6,560 nt of DNA from Candidatus Solibacter sp. (GTDB taxonomy: Bacteria; Acidobacteriota; Terriglobia; Bryobacterales; Bryobacteraceae). The stretch is from NCBI GenBank assembly GCA_017883355.1, contig JADGNS010000289.1, positions 1 through 6,560 on the forward strand, given 5' to 3'. Positions 1 through 5,620 of the stretch are shown here, piece by piece. Under the pieces are notes generated by a model, which was not told where the DNA came from, did not search any database, and saw nothing but the letters and a program-made list of their open reading frames with translations. A program made the position numbers and the translations under genes. Every line of letters starts with the position of its first letter. The stretch's first letter is position 1.

Positions 1-110
1 TGGCCCACGATCACGCGGCGCACCTGCGTCACGATCTCGCTCTGCACCTGGCGAAAGCGCTCGATCCGCGCTTTCAGAACTTCCGGCTCCAACTCGGTCG
101 CTGTTGACAT
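1..110 (-). CDS. MoxR-family AAA+ ATPase, N-terminal fragment (runs off the left edge)
   Basis: Only the first 36 codons and two bases of the next lie in the window. The peptide starts MSTATELEPEVLKARIERF and ends in VRRVIVG followed by CA, which would encode Gln or His. An acidic N-terminal helix leading to R-x-V-I-V-G-Q is the typical lead-in of MoxR ATPases, just before the Walker A loop. MoxR proteins are cytoplasmic AAA+ ATPases thought to act as chaperones together with VWA-domain partners. Such a partner is encoded upstream in this operon. The ATG lies 13 bases after the TAG of the TPR-peptidase gene, so it is probably co-transcribed. The Shine-Dalgarno match is poor (GGA about 7 bases ahead). 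The Walker A, Walker B and sensor motifs are outside the window, so the family call rests on the N-terminal signature and the neighbours. DUF58 and BatA-type genes would be expected further left, but that is a prediction. Confidence 0.72.
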   Translation of the reverse strand, partial: MSTATELEPEVLKARIERFRQVQSEIVTQVRRVIVG

Positions 111-123
111 GTTTTGTCCGTTT

Positions 124-2220
124 CTACTGCTTGATCTTGTCTTCGGTAGTGCTCAATTCTAGCAGGAGCTTTTGGGCGGGACGGAACCCCGGAGCCGCCT
201 CCAGAGCGGCCAGCAATTCTTCCTTCGCCTGTTCGTCCTGTTTGTCGGCGTGATAGGCGCGCGCGAGATCGAAATGCGCCTGCGCCGGGTCCAGCGGGTT
301 GCGCGCCACAACGGCGGCGAATTCGCGGACCGCCCCCTTCACGTTGCCCTGCCCCAGCCACAGGCCCCCCAGGCTGCGATGCGCGGCGGCGTCCATCGGG
401 TAGATAAAATTCAGCCGGTTCAACGCGTCGGCGGCCTCTAGGTTGCGGCCCGCCTCTTCCAGCGTCTTCGCCAGCAGCTTCAACGATTCCGGATCGCGCC
501 CGCCAATTTTTTCGTAGCGCAACAACTCCGCGATGGCCGCCGGTTTGTCGCCCTTGGCCAGGTACGCCGCGGCCAGCGCCTCGTACACGCTGTGCTCTTC
601 CACGTAATCGGGATACATGTCGCGAATCGCCGTGCCTTCCTTGATGACCGCGCCCCAATCCTTGCTCGCTTCGTTTTGCACCAGCGATTTCAGGCCCTTC
701 TTCCACTCGTCGAAATGGTCCACCGCATTCTTGGTGTCTTTCTCCACGAAGGCCAGAAAGCGCGTGTCGAACTCAGCCGGTTCGATCTTCAGTTCCTTGC
801 GCACCACCGCGGACGTCTCTTCGCCAGAGCCGAAATCGTGCAGCATGGCCAGCAGCGTGTCCCAGCCGAACTTTTCGTTGATGTAATCGCAGATGCGGCC
901 CGCCTGGAAATAGCTGACGATGACCTGCGCCGGCGCCGTCGGATGCACGAACCCGCGATCCAGTTCGGCGATCGGCAGCAGCTTCTTATTCTTGATGGCG
1001 CTGATGACATCCGGGCTCAGACGGTCGCCCCAATCCGGCGAGATCGCCGTCTCTTCATGGACCGCCATGCCCTCCGTGAACCAGCGCGGCACGCGATGCC
1101 CGGTCGCGGTCAGCGTGTACACGTGACTCATTTCGTGCCACAGCGTGGATGCCCAATGGAAGGTCCCCGGCTTGCGCCCCGAGGGGCTGTCCATGGCCAC
1201 CGCGTAGCCGAACGTCACGCCCAAAGCGCCCAGTCCCGGCATGCCCAGCGTGCGCACCGCGAAATCCTCGTGGTTGGGGTAGACCTCCACCTGCACCGGC
1301 TTTTCCAGCTTGAGCTTGTACTTCTTCTCGTAGGTCGCCATGGCGCGCTCCATCTCGCTCTGGAAGTAGGGGCGCAGCAGTTCGGCCTCCTTCTTGTCGA
1401 GCTTGAGGCTGGTGGTCGCCGTCGTGAAGGTGGCGAAATTCTTATACGTATCCATCAGCTTCAGCGAATTGCGCGTGGCCGCATCCTGGAATTCGTTGTT
1501 GAAACAGATTTCGAGTTGCTTGTATGCCTCGTCATTCTGTCCCAGGCGCATCAGGTTGACGCCCAGCTTGGAACGCGCGCTGTAAAGCTGCGGGTCGAGT
1601 TCGATGGCCTTGCGGAAATACTGTATGCCTTCTTCGTAGCGCCGGTTCATGACGAAGAAATGGCCGATGGTCTCGTAACCCTTGGCGGTGTGCGGATCCC
1701 ACGCCGTTTCCTTCTTATCGGCGAGCAGGTCGATGGTGGCCAGAATCGCCTTGCCCTGTTGCGAGTTCGCGTCCATCGCCAGGGCCTTCTTAGCTTCCTC
1801 GGTGGCTTTGGGATTGTCGTTGTCTTCCAGCGCGATCCGCCCCAATAGTTCCTGGGCTTCCACCAGCTTGGGATCGATCTCCAGCGCCTTCTTCGCCAGG
1901 TCGCCGGCGCGCGCTTCGAAGTTCTCCGAGGCCACCAGCGCCAGCCCCAGCAGTGCGCCCGCGTGATCCTTCTTGATTTCCAGCGCCTCGCCGAACAGGT
2001 CCTGCGCGTCGGTAGGCTGCGCGTGGTCCAGCATCATGCGGCCATACCGCACTTTGTAGTCCGGGTTCTTGGGATTCTTGGCCTCCAGTTGCTTGAAGAC
2101 CTCGTTGGCTTCCTTGAACCGCCGCGCCTTCCACAACGCTTCCGCCTGATCCAGCGTTTGCGCCGGCAGGGTCAGCACAAGCAGGAGCGTGACGGCGCCC
2201 AGCCGTGGGAGGTATCTCAC
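124..2220 (-). CDS. Secreted TPR protein with central gluzincin (peptidase MA-like) domain
   Basis: This 698-residue protein is predicted to be exported: residues 1-21 form a signal peptide (RYLPRLG, a Leu/Val-rich core, then LPAQ). TPR-type helix pairs occupy about 22-241, with repeat ends such as ALEIDPKLVEA and AIELDPQLYSA. A peptidase domain follows at about 260-495, and further TPRs at about 523-690. The peptidase domain has HEMSH at 362-366 and WFTEGMAVHEE just after it, giving the gluzincin pattern HExxH plus Glu383 as third zinc ligand, as in the peptidase MA-like family. Catalysis is likely but unproven; the TPRs suggest substrate or partner binding. I chose GTG at 2220: it gives a clean signal peptide and has GAGGGA 7 bases upstream. 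An in-frame ATG at 2265 would add a charged 15-residue extension lying inside the previous gene. The gene sits between the caspase-fold and MoxR genes. Confidence 0.88.
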   Translation of the reverse strand: MRYLPRLGAVTLLLVLTLPAQTLDQAEALWKARRFKEANEVFKQLEAKNPKNPDYKVRYGRMMLDHAQPTDAQDLFGEALEIKKDHAGALLGLALVASENFEARAGDLAKKALEIDPKLVEAQELLGRIALEDNDNPKATEEAKKALAMDANSQQGKAILATIDLLADKKETAWDPHTAKGYETIGHFFVMNRRYEEGIQYFRKAIELDPQLYSARSKLGVNLMRLGQNDEAYKQLEICFNNEFQDAATRNSLKLMDTYKNFATFTTATTSLKLDKKEAELLRPYFQSEMERAMATYEKKYKLKLEKPVQVEVYPNHEDFAVRTLGMPGLGALGVTFGYAVAMDSPSGRKPGTFHWASTLWHEMSHVYTLTATGHRVPRWFTEGMAVHEETAISPDWGDRLSPDVISAIKNKKLLPIAELDRGFVHPTAPAQVIVSYFQAGRICDYINEKFGWDTLLAMLHDFGSGEETSAVVRKELKIEPAEFDTRFLAFVEKDTKNAVDHFDEWKKGLKSLVQNEASKDWGAVIKEGTAIRDMYPDYVEEHSVYEALAAAYLAKGDKPAAIAELLRYEKIGGRDPESLKLLAKTLEEAGRNLEAADALNRLNFIYPMDAAAHRSLGGLWLGQGNVKGAVREFAAVVARNPLDPAQAHFDLARAYHADKQDEQAKEELLAALEAAPGFRPAQKLLLELSTTEDKIKQ

Positions 2221-2226
2221 TGGCTT

Positions 2227-2232
2227 TCCCTC
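2227..2232 (-). promoter_or_regulatory. Ribosome binding site that decides the GTG start of the TPR-peptidase
   Basis: On the minus strand GAGGGA lies 7 bases before the GTG at 2220-2218 and overlaps the TGA stop of the caspase-fold gene (2233-2231). This supports the GTG over the upstream in-frame ATG at 2265. It also suggests that ribosomes ending the previous gene hand over directly to this one. Confidence 0.6.
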
Positions 2233-3151
2233 ACGGTTTGTCGAGGGCCTCCTGGGTCTTGGCAAGCTCCAGCAGGAGCTGCGTCAACTGGCGCTTGTAC
2301 TCCTGGAGAGGCATCGCGGCCTTTTCGAATTTCAACTTCTCGATCGCCTGTTCGAGCTGTTCCTTCTTGTCCAGCAGGGGCCGTTTGTTGGGGTCGCGCG
2401 CCGCCGCCGCATTCGCCCCCAGGCGCACCACCGTGAACGAAGCCGCCAGCTTGCCCTGGCCGTTCTCCGCCGTCACGGTGCGCTCGCCCATACCTTTCCC
2501 CGTGTCTTCGATCACCGAATGTTCCGTGGCCAGGCGCTTCTGCGTGTCGAAGAATTCCGTGGTTTTCGTCTGCGCGTAGCGGAACGCTTCCAGCGCGCTG
2601 ATCGATTCGTTCTTGTCCGTATCCGCCGACGGTTCGCGCAACGCTTCGGCGAAGTAGCGCGCGAAGTTGGTGGCGTTCTTTTCCGACCCCGTCTTGGTGG
2701 CCGCAATCACGATCCGGTTGGGCCGCCGCAACGCCTCGATCGATCCGCCGCTCGCGCTCGTCATGTTCACCACCAGTTGCCGCTGCGCCGGGACGCGATC
2801 CAGCAGGGTCCCCAGTTCCGTCGCCGTGAGGTCCGCACCCGGGATGTTGAACTTGTATTCGTGCCCGTCGTAGGTGCCGTGGCCGATCAGGATGACCGCC
2901 AGCGAATCGGCCGGCTTCACCTGTTTGGCGAGTTCGGCGAAGCGCGCGCGGATCTGCTCCAGTTGGGGCGCGTTCATCGTCGTCACCGTCGCCTCGCCGC
3001 CGGCCTTCTTCAGGCTGCCATCGATATCCTCGGCCCACATTTTGAAACGCTGCGCGTAGTCGGCTTCCCCACCCAGCCCGGCGATGGTGACGTAAAACGT
3101 AGCCGCCGGCAGAGAGATCGCGGCCGCCAGCAGCAATGCCAGCGTCTTCAT
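2231..3151 (-). CDS. Secreted caspase/C13-fold protein lacking the catalytic cysteine
   Basis: This 306-residue protein has a signal peptide (MKTLALLLAAAISLPAATF, cleavage near 18). A caspase-like alpha/beta domain spans about 19-170: strand plus GHG at 90-92 (AVILIGHGTYDG), then VVNMTSASGGS at 127-137, then strand IVIAATKTG. The His of GHG matches the catalytic His of caspases and legumain-type C13 peptidases. The second motif matches their D/E-A-C-x-S-G, but Ser132 stands where Cys should be, and the protein has no Cys. Residues 177-188 (DTDKNESISALE) match an EF-hand-type calcium loop, followed by AFRYA. A charged helical tail, probably coiled coil, covers about 258-304. The ATG at 3151 overlaps the upstream TGA as ATGA, implying translational coupling; longer in-frame starts would run into the upstream gene and lose the signal peptide. 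It is probably a periplasmic pseudo-peptidase or binding subunit; Ser-based activity cannot be excluded. Confidence 0.83.
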   Translation of the reverse strand: MKTLALLLAAAISLPAATFYVTIAGLGGEADYAQRFKMWAEDIDGSLKKAGGEATVTTMNAPQLEQIRARFAELAKQVKPADSLAVILIGHGTYDGHEYKFNIPGADLTATELGTLLDRVPAQRQLVVNMTSASGGSIEALRRPNRIVIAATKTGSEKNATNFARYFAEALREPSADTDKNESISALEAFRYAQTKTTEFFDTQKRLATEHSVIEDTGKGMGERTVTAENGQGKLAASFTVVRLGANAAAARDPNKRPLLDKKEQLEQAIEKLKFEKAAMPLQEYKRQLTQLLLELAKTQEALDKP

Positions 3152-5403
3152 ACCACGCCCCACTTTCGGCGCAACAGCCATTCGGAGGCGCGGATCGCCA
3201 TGGCCAACAGGAAAATCACCGGCATATCCCAAAGGTCGCGGGTCTCGCGTGTCGTGATGCCCGCTTCGGAGTAGGAAATTTCATTCGTTAGCTTGGACGC
3301 CTCATCCGGCTTGTAGTACCGCCCGCCGGTCTGCTCGCTCAGTTTGGCCAGCAGTTCCTTGTTCTGCGAAGTGTGGAAGTTCTCCGCGACGGCGTCCTCG
3401 CGGCGGAACGTCAGCACGTCGTGCCCGATCTGTTCCGATTCCAGCCCCGCCAGAATTTCCACCACATACGACCCCGGTTTCTCCGCCGTCCATTCCCCGC
3501 CGTATATCCCTTCTTCCAGGGGGACCGGCGAAAGTTCCATAGTTGCGCTGGTGCCATCGGGCTGGAGGAATCGCGCCTGCACCTTGGCGTTGGTCACCGG
3601 CTTGTACTGTTTGTCGCGGACTTCCACGCGGACCGGCACCCTCGTCTCATCGCTCAATACCGACCGGGGCGTCGAGGCGACCACCTGCCCCGGAGCGTCG
3701 GTCACCAGGTGGCGGAACATCTGCTGCCAGAACGTCGCGTGGGTCTTGTCCGCATGATCCAGCCACATCTTCCAGCGCCAGCTTCCCTCGGTGGCGAACA
3801 CCACGGTGCGCCCGCGCCCGTAGTTCTGCGTCACCAGCAGCGGCTGCGGCCGCTTGCCCGCCGGCAGCACTTCCAGCAGCGTAGTGGCGCCCGGTTTGGC
3901 CTCCCCCACATCCTGGTAGTTGGCAATCTGCGGAATCTTCTTCCAGCGTTCCGCGTTGCGCGCCGGAAGTTCGTCCAGGCGGCAGAGCACGCCCTGCGCT
4001 CCCTGCGCGGTCAGCGACACACTGGAAAAATCGCGATGGAACGTGCCGCGTCCGTCCGGCAGCTTGACCGGAATCAGATCGGCCATCGGCGAATTCTGCC
4101 ATCCGCCATCGCCCAAGCTGGCACGTCCGGCGATGAACAGCACGCCGCCGCCGCGCCGATCCACAAAATCGCGAATCGCCTGTTGCTGCGGCGCCGTGAA
4201 GTAGCTCGCTTCCACGCCGCCGATGATCAGCCCCTGGTAGGCAAACAGCTCTTCCGGCTTGGTTGGGAAGCCGTCTTCCAGTTCCTTGGGGTCCTTGATG
4301 CCTTGCCGGTAGATCTTGTTCTGCGTGGTGCGCAGCATGCTCGGCAGTTCGATGCCGATATCCGGGTAGTCCTCGATCGCGCGCCGGATGAATTTGTACT
4401 CCCACACCGGCTCGCCCTGGATATAGAGGATGCGCGGCTTGCGCGCCTCTACGTTGACCACGCGGGTGATCTTGTTGTTGAGCTGGTTCTCTTCCCCGCC
4501 CACCGGATCCACCGAGATCTCTAGCGTCTTCGGACCCGCCGTCCCGCCGTTGAACACCAGCGTCTCCGGCTGCAACTGCCCGTTCTCTTTGAACGTGACG
4601 TCCTGCGACACCAGCACCTTGCCGCTCTCGCGCACCGTCAGCTTGCTCTTCGCGCCACTGAGTCCCCAGCTTTGCAGCGTGACGGTGGCCGTCAACTTGG
4701 AATCCGGCAGCGCGCGCGCCGGCACTACGGCGTCCGCGATCTCCACATCCTTATCCGGATGCTCCTTGCCGAAGCCGATCGTGTGGATGGGAATCCGTTG
4801 CCGGCGAATCGCCGCCACCGTCGCCAGGTCGATGCCGCCCGCGTTGTCCGCCCCATCGCTCAGCATCACGATCGCGCCCAGCGGCAGAGAGGAGGATTCG
4901 GCCAGCACGCGCTCCAGCGTTTCGCCCAGCCGCGAAGCCGGAGCCGTCGCCGTGAGCTGGTCGGGTTTCTGTATCCGTTCCGGCTCCCGGCCAAATTTGT
5001 AAAGTCTTACCTGGAAGCGGTCGCTGAGTCCTTTCAGCATTCCGGCATTGAGCGTGGATTGCGCCGCCGCCTCGCGCGTCCCGCTGGCATCGTTGATCCC
5101 CATGCTGCGCGAATCGTCCACCAGGACCGCCACCACGTTCTGTTGGGGGCGCAGCGTCGCGATGCTCAGCGCGGGGTGCCAGAGCAGAAACAGGATCAGG
5201 GCGATCAGGCTGCTTTCCAGCAGCCAGATGGCCAGCGGGCGCGCTCCGGAGAGCATGCCGTGATTGCGCCGCACGTGCCAGAACAGCAGTCCGGCAGCCG
5301 CCACGATGGCAATCGCCAGCACCCAGACCGGCCACGGCGTCAGCAAGACGAACTGGCCCTTATGGAAAATGCTGGCCGGATATTTGAACAGGAGTTCGAA
5401 CAT
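3148..5403 (-). CDS. Membrane protein with VWA domain and glutamine-amidotransferase-like domain (BatA-like)
   Basis: This 751-residue protein is the first gene of the minus-strand operon. Two membrane helices lie at about 22-43 and 57-79, and a third at about 725-745, ending in EWLLRRKWGVV. The VWA domain (about 88-225) has an intact MIDAS: DDSRS at 96-100 and LSDGADN with Asp183, so metal-dependent ligand binding is expected. An Ig/CARDB-like stretch follows (about 225-320), then a class I amidotransferase-like fold (about 322-545: RILYIQGEP, GLIIGGVEAS, GGGVLFIAG, VVFATEGSW). A second Ig-like domain covers about 575-655. The amidotransferase-like part has no Cys at the nucleophile position; the only Cys in the protein is C474, so this part is probably structural. 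The positive-inside rule (RR at 45-46, RRK near the C-terminus) puts the large central part in the periplasm. An in-frame TGA at 5415-5413 makes the ATG at 5403 the first possible start. Such proteins commonly accompany MoxR ATPases. Confidence 0.9.
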   Translation of the reverse strand: MFELLFKYPASIFHKGQFVLLTPWPVWVLAIAIVAAAGLLFWHVRRNHGMLSGARPLAIWLLESSLIALILFLLWHPALSIATLRPQQNVVAVLVDDSRSMGINDASGTREAAAQSTLNAGMLKGLSDRFQVRLYKFGREPERIQKPDQLTATAPASRLGETLERVLAESSSLPLGAIVMLSDGADNAGGIDLATVAAIRRQRIPIHTIGFGKEHPDKDVEIADAVVPARALPDSKLTATVTLQSWGLSGAKSKLTVRESGKVLVSQDVTFKENGQLQPETLVFNGGTAGPKTLEISVDPVGGEENQLNNKITRVVNVEARKPRILYIQGEPVWEYKFIRRAIEDYPDIGIELPSMLRTTQNKIYRQGIKDPKELEDGFPTKPEELFAYQGLIIGGVEASYFTAPQQQAIRDFVDRRGGGVLFIAGRASLGDGGWQNSPMADLIPVKLPDGRGTFHRDFSSVSLTAQGAQGVLCRLDELPARNAERWKKIPQIANYQDVGEAKPGATTLLEVLPAGKRPQPLLVTQNYGRGRTVVFATEGSWRWKMWLDHADKTHATFWQQMFRHLVTDAPGQVVASTPRSVLSDETRVPVRVEVRDKQYKPVTNAKVQARFLQPDGTSATMELSPVPLEEGIYGGEWTAEKPGSYVVEILAGLESEQIGHDVLTFRREDAVAENFHTSQNKELLAKLSEQTGGRYYKPDEASKLTNEISYSEAGITTRETRDLWDMPVIFLLAMAIRASEWLLRRKWGVV

Positions 5404-5465
5404 GGGTCCACGTCAGCGGCACATAGCGACATGTATAGGGACGTGCCTGCCGAAGGTCGGCGTTA

Positions 5466-5495
5466 CAGATAGATTGAAATTGGCGGGAATGTCCA
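5466..5495 (-). promoter_or_regulatory. Candidate promoter of the VWA/caspase/TPR/MoxR operon
   Basis: On the minus strand TGGACA (5495-5490, five of six matches to TTGACA) is followed after 18 bases by TATCTG (5471-5466, only three of six matches to TATAAT). Transcription would begin near 5458, giving a leader of about 55 bases. A rival -10 hexamer, TATACA at 5437-5432, is a better -10 but has no good -35 at the right distance. Either could be chance; the only firm point is that a promoter should lie in this spacer. Confidence 0.2.
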
Positions 5496-5584
5496 CAGGA
5501 GCGATGCCCTCGCTAGATCAAAAGCATACCACGCCCGGCCGTTTGAAACCGAGCCGCGACCATTCCGCGAAATCCCCAAAACTG

Positions 5585-5612
5585 TTTACGCACCCCTCCC
5601 CTGGAGTAGACT
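5585..5612 (+). promoter_or_regulatory. Candidate promoter for the S9 peptidase gene, placed for a near-leaderless transcript
   Basis: TTTACG (5585-5590, four of six to TTGACA) is followed after 16 bases by TAGACT (5607-5612, four of six to TATAAT, fitting TANNNT). Only eight bases separate TAGACT from the ATG at 5621, so the expected transcription start falls at or next to the start codon. The only Shine-Dalgarno-like GGAG (5603-5606) is 14 bases from the ATG, too far for usual use and upstream of the expected transcript start. The two facts agree with each other but do not prove leaderless expression. Confidence 0.3.
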
Positions 5613-5620
5613 GGTTCGAC

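Larger units (their letters stand above)
5404..5620. other. Divergent intergenic spacer (217 bases)
   Basis: This is the only substantial non-coding stretch and must hold the promoters of both the minus-strand operon and the plus-strand peptidase gene. It is less GC-rich in places than the genes, with AT-richer patches near 5461-5480 and 5571-5588. It contains a small perfect hairpin (AGCGA-TGCCC-TCGCT, 5500-5514) and a wider inverted repeat (GGCAC at 5418-5422 with GTGCC at 5443-5447), which encloses ACAT/ATGT arms at 5421-5434. None of these is strong enough to call an operator, and no T-tract terminator is present. I saw no open reading frame with coding character in it. Confidence 0.8.

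Noticed and set aside
111..123. Terminator or separate promoter between the TPR-peptidase and MoxR genes
   Set aside because: Thirteen bases leave no room for a hairpin with a T-tract, and no promoter-like elements were evident at the end of the TPR gene.
592..1848. Plus-strand open frame of 418 codons opposite the TPR-peptidase gene
   Set aside because: Its product is rich in Arg, His and Leu with no domain, signal or ribosome site. It is the expected mirror of a high-GC3 gene whose own protein has clear TPRs and a zinc motif.
2221..2265. Upstream ATG start for the TPR-peptidase (adding 15 residues)
   Set aside because: The extension is charged, would spoil the signal peptide and lies within the previous gene. 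The GTG at 2220 has a good ribosome site at the right distance.
2231..3151. Interpretation of the operon as a cytoplasmic caspase-effector defence system
   Set aside because: The caspase-fold protein is predicted to be secreted, has no catalytic Cys, and no nucleic-acid or nucleotide sensor is encoded in the window. Resemblance to MoxR-VWA conflict systems is only in parts list.
3152..3232. Upstream start for the caspase-fold protein (adding 27 residues)
   Set aside because: It lies entirely within the end of the VWA gene and would bury the signal peptide. The ATGA overlap at 3151-3148 is a standard coupled start.
2189..3274. Plus-strand open frame of 361 codons opposite the caspase-fold gene
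   Set aside because: It spans the junctions of three well-supported minus-strand genes and its product is Arg-rich with low-complexity character. It is a codon-bias shadow.
3373..4524. Plus-strand open frame of 383 codons opposite the VWA gene
   Set aside because: The composition is dominated by Arg, His and Leu with no recognisable motif, and the opposite strand encodes a coherent multi-domain protein here.
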